The position numbers and the translations under genes are program-made. From UBA6544 sp038131165 (GTDB lineage Bacteria; Pseudomonadota; Alphaproteobacteria; UBA8366): a DNA stretch of 64,000 nt. Shown one piece after another: positions 27,423-35,310 of this stretch. The notes beneath the pieces were generated by a model. That model made no database searches. It had not been told where the DNA came from and worked only from the letters and a program-made list of their open reading frames with translations. Location of the stretch: NCBI GenBank assembly GCA_038131165.1, contig JAYPOZ010000009.1, positions 9,825 to 73,824 on the forward strand, read 5' to 3'. Each line of letters begins with the position of its first letter. Position 1 is the first letter of the stretch.

Positions 27423-28787
27423 ATGCCGAACGGCGACCAGCGCCGCTATACCGGCGGTCTCGTAAACGTGGATCGCGGACTGATCAGCCGCGATATCTTC
27501 ACGGATCAAGGCGTCTACGAGGACGAGCTGGAGCGGATTTTCCCGCGCTCCTGGCTGTTCGTCGGCCACGAGAGCCAAATTCCGGAGAACGGCGACTATA
27601 TCCTCGGAAAGATGGCCGAGGAATCGGTGATTCTGAATCGCGACCGCAACGGCAAGCTGCACGTCTTTCTCAACAATTGCCGTCATCGCGGCATGCGGGT
27701 CTGCCGCTACGACAAGGGCAACACGCGGAAGTTCATGTGCCCGTTCCATGCCTGGGTCTTTTCCGACCAGGGCGAATTGATCGGCGTTCCGAAGTTGGAG
27801 ACCGGCTACCGCAACGAGCTCGACACGTCGCAATGGGGGCTGATCGAAGCCCGGGTTTGCAGCTATCGCGGTTTCATCTTCGCCTGCTGGGACGAGGAGA
27901 CGCCCGCATTCGAGGACTATCTCGGCGACCTGCGCTTCTATTTCGACGATTATTGCGAGCTGCCCGACGGCAGTTACGGCGATTGGGAAGCCTTCGGCGG
28001 CATCTTCAAATGGCGGGTGCCGTGCAATTGGAAATTCGGCGCGGAGAATTTCGGCGGCGATTACTACCACAATCCCTCGCACGCCTCGGTCGACCAGGTC
28101 ATCCTCTCCCCGTCCGGCACCAAGGGCCGGCACACCTACGATACGGTCACCAAAACGCGGGAGCTCTGGAAGCTCAACATCCTGACCAAGGAAGGCCATA
28201 ACGCCCGGGGCGAGCTGTTCAAGGACATCTACGAATACCTGCCCACATATCAGGAGATGGCGGTGGTCGAGGATTACTTCCGCGACTGCTACCGCCAGCG
28301 TCAGGAAAAGCTCGGCGACAAGTCGCGCTGGTACGGCCACGGCGGCACCATCTTCCCCAACGTCTCCTATTCCAATGGCGTGCAGAGCATGGGGTCCTGG
28401 CATCCCTGCGGGCCGCACGAGACGGAAATCTGGCGCATCTTCCTGGCGCCCAAGGACGCCCCCGCCGAAGTGAAGAACGTCCTGCGCCATTACGTCATCC
28501 GCTATCAGGGCCCATCCGGCCTCACGGAACAGGACGACATGGAGAACTGGGCGTCGGCCCACGAAGGCGCCCGCGGCACCATCGCCAAGCGGCACGACTT
28601 CCACTACGGCATGGGCATGGGCCACGAGCAGCGCGCCTGGCCGGCCGAGTGGCTCGGCGGGGACATCTATGCCTCCGAAGACGTCTCGGAGCAGAACCAG
28701 CGCGCCTATTACGCGCGCTGGGCCCGGATGATGGACGTGCCGCCCGGCGCCGACCGGAAGCCGGTCCTGGTCGACGCGGCCGAGTAG
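27423..28787 (+). CDS. Rieske aromatic-ring-hydroxylating oxygenase, alpha subunit (first copy)
   Basis: The 454-residue alpha subunit has a Rieske [2Fe-2S] domain with Cys86-x-His88 (NCRHRG) and Cys106-x-x-His109 (MCPFHAW), and a catalytic domain where GGDYYHNPSH (Asp213, His216, His220) supplies the bridging Asp and two mononuclear-iron ligands. This is the terminal oxygenase of dioxygenases that add O2 across an aromatic ring. GAGGGAGG lies just upstream of the ATG. The beta gene follows after 10 bases. No ferredoxin or reductase gene is nearby, so electrons must come from elsewhere. Confidence 0.92.
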   Translation: MPNGDQRRYTGGLVNVDRGLISRDIFTDQGVYEDELERIFPRSWLFVGHESQIPENGDYILGKMAEESVILNRDRNGKLHVFLNNCRHRGMRVCRYDKGNTRKFMCPFHAWVFSDQGELIGVPKLETGYRNELDTSQWGLIEARVCSYRGFIFACWDEETPAFEDYLGDLRFYFDDYCELPDGSYGDWEAFGGIFKWRVPCNWKFGAENFGGDYYHNPSHASVDQVILSPSGTKGRHTYDTVTKTRELWKLNILTKEGHNARGELFKDIYEYLPTYQEMAVVEDYFRDCYRQRQEKLGDKSRWYGHGGTIFPNVSYSNGVQSMGSWHPCGPHETEIWRIFLAPKDAPAEVKNVLRHYVIRYQGPSGLTEQDDMENWASAHEGARGTIAKRHDFHYGMGMGHEQRAWPAEWLGGDIYASEDVSEQNQRAYYARWARMMDVPPGADRKPVLVDAAE

Positions 28788-28797
28788 GAGCGCCGCC

Positions 28798-29331
28798 ATG
28801 GACACGACGCCGGAACGCGCCCTCCTCGACCAGTTGTTGCTGCGCCATCAGGTCGAGCAGTTCTACAACGCCGAGGCCGAGCTGCTGGATTCGCGGCAGT
28901 TCGACGCCTGGCTCGACCTGCTGTGCGAGGATATCCGCTATTGGATGCCGGTGACGCAGAACCGCGAATACGGCAATTGGACCGAGGAGCACACCCGCGA
29001 GGGGCTCGATCTCAACTGGTTCGACGAAGGCAAGTTCGAGCTCGAACAGCGGGTAAAGCAGCTTCACACCGGCATGCATTGGGCCGAGGAGCCGGTCTCG
29101 CGCACCTGCCACATGGTCTCCAACCTGCAGGTGACGGACAACGGCGAAACGCTTTCGACGCGCTGCCGGTTCCTCGTCTACCGCAACCGCACCGAAACCG
29201 AGACCGATTTCTTCGTCGGCAAGCGCAACGACACGCTGCGCCGCGACGGCGCCGGCTTCAAGATCGCGGCCCGGGAAATCTTCCTCGACCAGAGCGTCCT
29301 GCTGGCCAAGAACCTGACCCTGTTCTTCTGA
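28798..29331 (+). CDS. Ring-hydroxylating oxygenase, beta subunit (first copy)
   Basis: A 177-residue SnoaL/NTF2-fold beta subunit that supports the alpha3beta3 hexamer. It has the usual beginning LLLRHQVEQFYNAEAELLDSRQFDAWLDLL, followed by EDIRYWMPVTQNR and SRTCHMVSNLQV. It lies 10 bases after the alpha gene and together they form the oxygenase. No catalytic residues are expected in this subunit. GGAG upstream supports the start. Confidence 0.9.
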   Translation: MDTTPERALLDQLLLRHQVEQFYNAEAELLDSRQFDAWLDLLCEDIRYWMPVTQNREYGNWTEEHTREGLDLNWFDEGKFELEQRVKQLHTGMHWAEEPVSRTCHMVSNLQVTDNGETLSTRCRFLVYRNRTETETDFFVGKRNDTLRRDGAGFKIAAREIFLDQSVLLAKNLTLFF

Positions 29332-29434
29332 GCGGGTGCGGGCCCGCCCCGCCGGAGTCGGGACCCGCATCGCGATATTGCTTTTCCCGAACCGCCCACT
29401 ACCTTAGCCGCTCATCGACGAGGGAGATTTCCGC

Positions 29435-30616
29435 ATGAGACGTTCGAGACTGCCGGCCGGCGGCGCCAATGTGTTCCAGAAAATCCGCGAGAAGCGCGCC
29501 GAAGCCGTCGCACAGGGCCAGAGGCTGCTCGATCTCTCCATCGGCGAGCCGAAGGGCGCCGCCCTGCTGAGCGCCCGGGAGGCCGCCCGCGACGCCATCA
29601 TGAGTGACGACGAGCCCATGCACGCCTACCAGTACAACGACAGCCCGGCCGTCCCCGGCTTCTCGCCACGCTTCGTGCGTGCGCACCTGAAGCAGGGCCT
29701 GCCCGAAGGCGACGTCGACTACCTGCCGATCGCGGGCATCAAGCCGATCCTGGGGCTCCTGCCGCTCGCCTGCGGCTGCGCCCTGGAGGCCTGCACCGTG
29801 GCGACCATGACCAAGCCCGGCTACCCGATCCCGGCGAACTGGTGCGACTATCACCCGAAGGTCACGCACTACGCGCTGCCGCTGAATTCCGAGAACGGAT
29901 TCCGCTTCGCGCCGTCGGACATCGCGACCGGCACCGACCTTGTGATGACGAACTATCCGCACAACCCCTCGGGCCAGATCGCCGACGCCGCCTGGTTCCG
30001 CGACCTTTGCCAGTATTGCAGCGACAACGACATCCGGCTGTTCAACGACGCCGCCTATATTTCGCTCAGCCATTCCGAGGACTGCACGACCTTGAGCGAA
30101 GTGGCCGTCGACTTCCCCGACCTCTCCTGGTGCGAAGCCTTCACCGCCGCCAAGCTGATCGGCAACGGCACCGGCTGGCACGTGGGGGCGATGGTGGGCT
30201 CGCCCGACTTCATCGGCGACATGAAGGAAGTGAAGGGCAAGACCGACGCCGGGTTCGTGGCCCCGATGGCGGCCGGCGTGCTGGTGGCGCTGGAGGAGGA
30301 CCAAGCCGGCATCGCCCAGTACCGCGAGATGTACCGCCGGCGGCTCGGGACGCTTAGCGAGCTGATGCAGGGCTGCGGCATGAAGCTCGCGATCGAGCCG
30401 CGCGCCGGGTTCTACACGCTCTGGGAATCGCCGACGCGCGCATTCGGCCAGGCAATGTCGGGGGCCGACGAATTCAATTTCACGATGATCGAGAAGACCG
30501 GCGTGGTCGGGGTCCATTTCGCCACTTACCTGCGCTACGCGGTCTGCGCCGATGTCGACGCCATGCGGAGCGATCTGGAAGCCGCCTTCAAGAGCGCCGA
30601 AGTTTCCTACGACTGA
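29435..30616 (+). CDS. Class I/II aminotransferase, PLP-dependent
   Basis: A 393-residue fold-type I PLP enzyme. It shows NYPHNPSGQIADAAWF, the aminotransferase NPxG-type motif, LFNDAAYISL (Asp/Tyr), and a Lys in EAFTAAKLIGNGTGWHVG that should form the internal aldimine. The C-terminal RAGFYTLWES segment includes a substrate-binding Arg region. GAGGGAG lies upstream of the ATG. It follows the Rieske beta gene by 103 bases in which I see a GC-rich inverted stretch without a U-run. A role in the neighbouring catabolic operon is inferred only from position. Confidence 0.85.
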   Translation: MRRSRLPAGGANVFQKIREKRAEAVAQGQRLLDLSIGEPKGAALLSAREAARDAIMSDDEPMHAYQYNDSPAVPGFSPRFVRAHLKQGLPEGDVDYLPIAGIKPILGLLPLACGCALEACTVATMTKPGYPIPANWCDYHPKVTHYALPLNSENGFRFAPSDIATGTDLVMTNYPHNPSGQIADAAWFRDLCQYCSDNDIRLFNDAAYISLSHSEDCTTLSEVAVDFPDLSWCEAFTAAKLIGNGTGWHVGAMVGSPDFIGDMKEVKGKTDAGFVAPMAAGVLVALEEDQAGIAQYREMYRRRLGTLSELMQGCGMKLAIEPRAGFYTLWESPTRAFGQAMSGADEFNFTMIEKTGVVGVHFATYLRYAVCADVDAMRSDLEAAFKSAEVSYD

Positions 30617-30665
30617 CCGCAGCGCATGTGGGCCGGGGTGCCAATCCGGCCCGTCCAGGGGCCGA

Positions 30666-31847
30666 TCAGCCCCCCAGCCAGTCCCGTTTTGCCTCGGCGA
30701 GACGCCCCGCCAGGATCGCCGCGCGCACCGTGGCGAGCAGCCGCGTCATGTAGCGGATATTGTGCACGGTCAGCAGCTGCAGCCCGAGCATCTCGTTTGC
30801 CTTGAAGAGATGGTGGATATAGGCCCGGCTGTGATTGCGGCAGGCCAGGCAGTCGCAATCCGCCTCCAGCGGCGCCTCGTCCTCGCGGAATTTCGCGTTG
30901 CGGAGATTGCGGCGAAAGGCCGGTGCCTCGCGCGACAGGGCCCAGCCATGGCGGGCGATCCGGGTCGGCGTCACGCAATCGAAAGTGTCGATGCCCATTT
31001 CCACGCCTTCCCAAATGTCGCGGATTCCGCCGATGCCGAGCAGGTGCACCGGCCGGTCGCGGCGCAACGGCTCCATCGAATAGCGCACCACGTCGTACAT
31101 CTGGTCTTCCTGCGCGCCGAGGCAGCCGCCCACCGCATGGCCGAAGAAGGGACGCGAGGAGACGAATTCCGCGCTCTCACGGCGGAGCTCCTCGTAGACG
31201 CCGCCCTGCACCACGCCGTAGAGCGCCTGTTTGCCGTCATGCCCGCGCTCGAATTCGGCGAGGCTGCGGTCGGCCCAGCGCTTGGTCAGCGCCAGCGAAT
31301 TCTCCGTATAGGCACGGTCCACGTGATAGGGCGTGCATTCGTCGAGTACGACGATCAGATCGGCCCCGAGCTTGCGCTGGATTTCGATCGAGAATTCCGG
31401 AGAGAGCGTGTGATAGGCGCCGTCCCGGGGCGAGCGGAAGGTCGCGCCCTCCTCCGTCAGTTTCTGCAACAGGGGCGTCTGCTTGCGGGCACCGCTCGAC
31501 TTGATCTCGTCGGCTTCCGTTCCCTGCCCCAGGCTGAATATTTGAAAGCCGCCGCTGTCCGTCAGCATCGGGCCGTCCCAGCCCATGAACCTGTGCAGGC
31601 CGCCCATCTTCTCGACCAGGTCGGGCCCCGGCTGGATCAGCATGTGGTAGGTATTGGCGAGGATGATATCGACATTGGCCGCCGCCAGATCGGCGGGCGA
31701 CGCCGCCTTGATCGCCGCCTTGGTCGCGCAGAAGATGAAGGCCGGCGTGCGCAAGGCGCCATGCGGCGTGTCGATCCGACCGACACGGGCGCGGCTGGCC
31801 GGATCTTCCGCGAGTACCTCGAACCCGAAACCTGGATAATCGACCAT
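30666..31847 (-). CDS. tgt: tRNA-guanine transglycosylase (queuosine pathway)
   Basis: Tgt swaps guanine-34 for preQ1 in tRNAs with GUN anticodons. The 393-residue protein has NTYHMLIQPGP, LTDSGGFQIFSL (Asp97), GGVYEELRRESAEFV, and GIDTFDCVTPTRIARHG with the nucleophile Asp, plus the zinc site CDCLACRNHSRAYIHHLFKA. I start at the ATG at 31847 (MVDYPGFGFE); the frame is open upstream for 12 codons. It follows the rpmB terminator, so it is transcribed separately from rpmB, or by read-through. Confidence 0.95.
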   Translation of the reverse strand: MVDYPGFGFEVLAEDPASRARVGRIDTPHGALRTPAFIFCATKAAIKAASPADLAAANVDIILANTYHMLIQPGPDLVEKMGGLHRFMGWDGPMLTDSGGFQIFSLGQGTEADEIKSSGARKQTPLLQKLTEEGATFRSPRDGAYHTLSPEFSIEIQRKLGADLIVVLDECTPYHVDRAYTENSLALTKRWADRSLAEFERGHDGKQALYGVVQGGVYEELRRESAEFVSSRPFFGHAVGGCLGAQEDQMYDVVRYSMEPLRRDRPVHLLGIGGIRDIWEGVEMGIDTFDCVTPTRIARHGWALSREAPAFRRNLRNAKFREDEAPLEADCDCLACRNHSRAYIHHLFKANEMLGLQLLTVHNIRYMTRLLATVRAAILAGRLAEAKRDWLGG

Positions 31848-31881
31848 CAATCGCCCAATCCCGCTGCAATGGACCGCGCCC

Positions 31882-31910
31882 AAAGAAAAAGCCCGCGCGG
31901 TGGCGGGCTT
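31882..31910 (-). terminator. Rho-independent terminator downstream of rpmB
   Basis: On the minus strand an 8-bp stem (AAGCCCGC / GCGGGCTT) with a 6-base loop is followed by TTTTTCTTT. The stem is perfect and sits about 25 bases beyond the rpmB stop, which is the expected place. It also separates rpmB from tgt. Confidence 0.85.
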
Positions 31911-31933
31911 CCCGTAGAGCGTCTCGCCCCGCG

Positions 31934-32224
31934 TTACGCCGTCGCAGCAGCTCGCCGCTGAATGCGCCGCTTGATCTTCAGCGCTTCCGCCGGCAGCTTG
32001 CGGTTCGGCGTGCCGAGCAGGAACGCATCGAGACCGCCCTTGAAATCGATCGTGCGCAAGGCGCTGACGGTGAGGCGCAGGCGCACCATTTCACCCAAGG
32101 TGTCGCTCAGTAGCGACGTCGTCTGCACGTTCGGCAGAAACCGCCGGCGCGTCTTGTTATGCGCGTGGCTTACATTGTTCCCCGAGAGAACGCCTTTACC
32201 CGTGATCATGCAACGTCGTGCCAT
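31934..32224 (-). CDS. rpmB: 50S ribosomal protein L28
   Basis: L28 is a small basic protein of the large ribosomal subunit. The 96-residue product starts MARRCMITGKGVLSGNNVSHA and continues with NKTRRRFLPN and the LRLTVSALRTIDFKGGLDAFL region. I use the ATG at 32224 because AGGAGC is right upstream and the conserved protein begins there. It lacks a zinc-ribbon type N-terminus with four Cys and so is a non-zinc version. A strong terminator follows. Confidence 0.96.
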   Translation of the reverse strand: MARRCMITGKGVLSGNNVSHAHNKTRRRFLPNVQTTSLLSDTLGEMVRLRLTVSALRTIDFKGGLDAFLLGTPNRKLPAEALKIKRRIQRRAAATA

Positions 32225-32302
32225 CGAATCGCTCCTAAATCCTGAACCACCGGCCTCTTTCGCCAAGCGGAGGGCGACTTGTAAAAGAGCGGGCCGCCCG
32301 CG

Positions 32303-33289
32303 TCAAGGCGCTTCGGCGCGGTTCGCGCCGAGGAAAATCACCAGCATTTCTTTGGCCGCCGCGCTGGGCGCGGTCTTGCCGGCCGCCACGTCGGCTTCCA
32401 GGCCCGCCACCCGACCGACGACGTCCGGGTGTCCGCGCAATGCCGCGATCAGGTTCTCTTCGATCTCGGACCACATCCAGGCACGGGCCTGATCGGCACG
32501 GCGGCTATCGAACTCGCCCGAATTCGACCTCGTCTCGCGGTAGTCGGCTATCGTCTGCCAGATTTCGACAATGCCGTCTCCGGTCAAGGCAGAACATGTG
32601 AGCACCGGGACCCGCCAATTGGGCGATGCCGGGCGGATCATGTGCAAGGCGTTGCGGTAGTCGGCGGCGGCGTGGTTCGCCGCCTCGACCAGATTGCCAT
32701 CGGCCTTGTTGACCGCGATCATATCGGCCAGCTCCACAATACCTTTCTTGATGCCCTGCAACTCGTCGCCCGCCGCGGGCGCGAGAAGCAGGAGAAACAA
32801 GTCGGTCATCTCGGCGACCGCCGTCTCCGATTGGCCGACGCCGACCGTCTCGACGATGACGACATCGAACCCCGCCGCCTCGCAGATCAGCACACATTCG
32901 CGGGTTCGGCGCGCCACGCCGCCAAGGCTGCGCCCCGCCGGCGATGGCCGGATGAAGGCCGCCGGATGGCGCGAAAGTTCTTCCATGCGGGTCTTATCGC
33001 CCAGGATCGAGCCGCCGCTCACCCTGGAGGAGGGATCGACCGCCAGCACCGCAACCCGGTGCCCCTGCCCCACGAGGTGCAAGCCGAACGCTTCGATGAA
33101 GCTCGATTTACCGACTCCGGGCGAGCCTGAAATACCTATCCGGATGGAACCGCCGCAATGGGGCAGAAGCGTCGCAAGTAGAGATTCGGCCTGTTCGCGG
33201 TGATCGGCCCGGGTCGATTCGGCTAGGGTGATCGCGCGCGCCAAGGCGCGGCGGTCGCCGTCGAGGATGCCTGTCGCCAATTCTGCCAC
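32303..33289 (-). CDS. meaB: Methylmalonyl-CoA mutase-associated GTPase MeaB
   Basis: MeaB is the G3E-type GTPase that protects methylmalonyl-CoA mutase and gates delivery of adenosylcobalamin. The 328-residue protein has Walker A GISGSPGVGKSS, the DPSSRVSGGSILGDKTRM switch region, VDVVIVETVGVGQSE and the base-specific NKADG motif. Length and motifs are typical. Its client, the mutase, lies 14 kb away in this window. It is last in a minus-strand run that begins with an Lrp-type regulator at 35118. Confidence 0.95.
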   Translation of the reverse strand: MAELATGILDGDRRALARAITLAESTRADHREQAESLLATLLPHCGGSIRIGISGSPGVGKSSFIEAFGLHLVGQGHRVAVLAVDPSSRVSGGSILGDKTRMEELSRHPAAFIRPSPAGRSLGGVARRTRECVLICEAAGFDVVIVETVGVGQSETAVAEMTDLFLLLLAPAAGDELQGIKKGIVELADMIAVNKADGNLVEAANHAAADYRNALHMIRPASPNWRVPVLTCSALTGDGIVEIWQTIADYRETRSNSGEFDSRRADQARAWMWSEIEENLIAALRGHPDVVGRVAGLEADVAAGKTAPSAAAKEMLVIFLGANRAEAP

Positions 33290-33312
33290 GTTCGGGAGCC
33301 GCCGTTACCAGG

Positions 33313-33636
33313 TCAGGATTTTTTCCGCCGTGCGGCTTTTTTGCCCGGCACCGGCATGATCTTCTCGGCCATGGCCGATAGTTTCTTGCGGCTCTCATCA
33401 TCCAGCTCGGACAGGACATCCTGCTTGGAGCGGTGCAGGGAGACCGCCTCGGCGATCAATGCCTGGCGGTCGCCGTCGGAGCCCGCGTAGGTGACGGTCG
33501 CGCGTTTCGGGTTCTCGCTTCCGGCCGCGGAGGCGTCTTTCATATCGTCCATTTGCTTGCGTGCCTTTTTCGTCAGGAACACGTACCGCGCCAACCGGAG
33601 CAGTCCTTCGCCGAGCTTATCGATCAACTTTAGCAA
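33313..33636 (-). CDS. Small basic protein with helical N-terminus, TTG start
   Basis: A 107-residue frame starting at TTG 33636, with GGAG 8 bases upstream, and overlapping the last 7 bases of the VOC gene. It reads LLKLIDKLGEGLLRLARYVFLTKKARKQM, then a Ser/Asp-rich middle, and ends in a Lys/Arg-rich tail (PGKKAARRKKS), suggesting nucleic acid or acidic membrane binding. No family was recognised. It sits 23 bases before meaB. The frame is open upstream as well but that region overlaps the VOC gene; the codon composition changes at 33636, which supports this start. Confidence 0.55.
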   Translation of the reverse strand: MLKLIDKLGEGLLRLARYVFLTKKARKQMDDMKDASAAGSENPKRATVTYAGSDGDRQALIAEAVSLHRSKQDVLSELDDESRKKLSAMAEKIMPVPGKKAARRKKS

Positions 33637-34088
33637 GGTTCCGTCTCCGCCGCACCCTTTGGCTTGCCCTGGAGGTCCTCGGCGCCGGGTCCCAACGGCT
33701 GGCCGTAGCTGAACTCCACCGCATTGCCGTCCGGATCGCGCACTCCGCAGTAGTATCCGACCGGATAAGGCTCCTCGCGGGGCTCCCAAATGAGACACCC
33801 CGCCGCCTTTGCCCGGGCCGCTACCGCATTGACATCGCCGCGGCTCTCCAGCGCGAACCCCGCATGGCTGTAATCCTTCTCGGCCTGATCGCGCCCGGGG
33901 CCGCCGGATATCAGGACATAGATGACATCCTGTTCGCGCCCGGGCTCCGCCAGCCAGACCACGCGCGCGCCGGTCTCCGGGTCGCGGCGCCCATGCACGG
34001 CGCGCAGCCCGCAAAAATCCGTATAAAAGGCTTCGCAGGCATCGATGTCGTTCACATGAAGCGCAATATGGGTCAGGGTCGCACGCAT
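33630..34088 (-). CDS. VOC family (glyoxalase/bleomycin-resistance type) protein
   Basis: A 152-residue single-unit VOC protein, starting with THIALHVNDIDACEAFYTDFCGL and containing a mid SHAGFALESRGDVNAVAARAKAAG and a late GVRDPDGNAVEFSYG, which include the His and Glu positions that bind metal in this superfamily. It lies in the meaB run. Methylmalonyl-CoA epimerase was considered because of this context, but the epimerase signature is absent, so lyase or resistance-type function remains open. Confidence 0.8.
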   Translation of the reverse strand: MRATLTHIALHVNDIDACEAFYTDFCGLRAVHGRRDPETGARVVWLAEPGREQDVIYVLISGGPGRDQAEKDYSHAGFALESRGDVNAVAARAKAAGCLIWEPREEPYPVGYYCGVRDPDGNAVEFSYGQPLGPGAEDLQGKPKGAAETEPC

Positions 34089-34107
34089 GCCGCGAACCTA
34101 ACGCCGG

Positions 34108-34626
34108 CTAGGCCTGCTCGTCCAGCAGCTTGGCCATCATGATCTCGTTGACCCACGCGCCGTCGACGAACAGCGATTGCCGGTTAACCCCCTCGTCCCG
34201 ATAGCCCATCGACAGATACAGTCGGTGCGCGCGCTCATTGTGCTCCATGACCGTGAGTTCCAGACGACGGATTTCGTGCTCGGTGGCGATCCGCTCGATC
34301 GCCTCCATCAATCCCTTGCCGATGCCCTGCCCGTAGTGGCTCGCGAGTACGCCGACGCCGACGCGACCGCCGTGCTTGTTCCGCTCAAACTGGCCGCCCA
34401 TGCAGAGCGCCTCGCCAACACACAGGTCGCCGTCCCATGCGTTGACGAGGAAATGACGGGACATCTCCTGGAACCGCTGGATGACAAAGCGCATGTCGTC
34501 GACGGATTTTGCCCGTTCGTCGGGAAACAGCAGCATCAGGCTGGTCTCGGAGAGCAGTTGGCGCCCGAAAACATACAGCCCTTCCGCATCCTCCTGGACA
34601 GCCTGACGATAGACGATTTCGCCCAT
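34108..34626 (-). CDS. GNAT family N-acetyltransferase (first copy)
   Basis: A 172-residue GNAT-fold enzyme. Motif A is visible in GVGVLASHYGQGIGKGLMEAIERIA and motif B in LELTVMEHNERAHRLYLSMGYRDEG, characteristic of RimI/PhnO-like acetyltransferases. The gene starts 3 bases after the Lrp regulator stop and is followed by the VOC gene after 18 bases, so it belongs to the same run. The acceptor is unknown. Confidence 0.88.
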   Translation of the reverse strand: MGEIVYRQAVQEDAEGLYVFGRQLLSETSLMLLFPDERAKSVDDMRFVIQRFQEMSRHFLVNAWDGDLCVGEALCMGGQFERNKHGGRVGVGVLASHYGQGIGKGLMEAIERIATEHEIRRLELTVMEHNERAHRLYLSMGYRDEGVNRQSLFVDGAWVNEIMMAKLLDEQA

Positions 34627-34629
34627 TGT

Positions 34630-35118
34630 TTACCTCTCCTTACCGCGCGCCGCGCCGACGACCGTAACCGGTTTGTCTTCCACCACGCTCGACAACGCGA
34701 TCGTCACCACGGCCCGGCCATGCGCCCTGAACCGTTCGACCACTTGCTCCAGATCGCCGAGCGTCGACGCCGCCAGCTTCAGAAAAAAGCAATCCTCGCC
34801 GGTAACATGATGGCATTCGAGAACTTGAGGCAAGTTCTGGGACATCGCCGCTACCGCGCGATACTTTTCGCCGGCACAGGACAGTCGCAGGAACGCCGTG
34901 ATTGGCAGCCCGACTTTCGCACGGGACACCACCGCGCCATAACGCTGGAGAATCCCCGCCTCCTCGAGCCGGCGCACCCGCTCGGCCACCGCCGGTTGCG
35001 ACAGACCGACCTCCCGCGCCAGCGCGCTGTAGGACAGCCGGGCATCCCGCTGCAGCGCCGCGATCAGGGCGCGATTGTGCGCGTCAATCAAACTTTCCGA
35101 AATCAACCCAATGTCCAT
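34630..35118 (-). CDS. Lrp/AsnC family transcriptional regulator
   Basis: A 162-residue regulator with an N-terminal winged HTH (LIAALQRDARLSYSALAREVGLSQPAVAERVRRLEE) and a C-terminal RAM/Lrp ligand domain (VTGEDCFFLKLAAST). It is the first gene of a minus-strand run with the GNAT, VOC, small basic protein and meaB genes. Lrp proteins commonly regulate their own promoter, and the region just upstream is very AT-rich. Its ligand is not known. Confidence 0.9.
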   Translation of the reverse strand: MDIGLISESLIDAHNRALIAALQRDARLSYSALAREVGLSQPAVAERVRRLEEAGILQRYGAVVSRAKVGLPITAFLRLSCAGEKYRAVAAMSQNLPQVLECHHVTGEDCFFLKLAASTLGDLEQVVERFRAHGRAVVTIALSSVVEDKPVTVVGAARGKER

Positions 35119-35210
35119 GTTTAAATCTCAAATTAAAATCAACTTATATAATTATTTTATTTTTTTAAACTTTTTATGTTTTTTTATTACCATATAGAAA
35201 TCCTCATTGA
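35119..35210. promoter_or_regulatory. AT-rich intergenic block between Lrp gene and nudC
   Basis: Roughly 90 bases, over 80 percent A+T, with runs of T and A (tttattttttttaaac region), in an otherwise GC-rich window. It separates the divergent Lrp-type regulator and nudC and must hold both promoters. AT-rich, bendable DNA of this kind is where Lrp-family proteins bind, but no defined site is assigned. Confidence 0.5.
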
Positions 35211-35310
35211 AGGCCGCTTTCAGAAGGCAAACCCGCGACGGCAACTCTTCGCTGGCGGCGCCCCAGTCGAATGATTAGTCTGCGCGCGCTCTTTCGAGGG
35301 GAGATTCCGC

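Noticed and set aside
29333..29371. Rho-independent terminator after the first Rieske beta gene
   Set aside because: GC-rich inverted sequences are present but no U-run follows, so the call is not supported.
33630..34088. Methylmalonyl-CoA epimerase, suggested by nearby meaB
   Set aside because: The single VOC unit lacks the epimerase signature motifs; the sequence is closer to general glyoxalase/resistance-type proteins.
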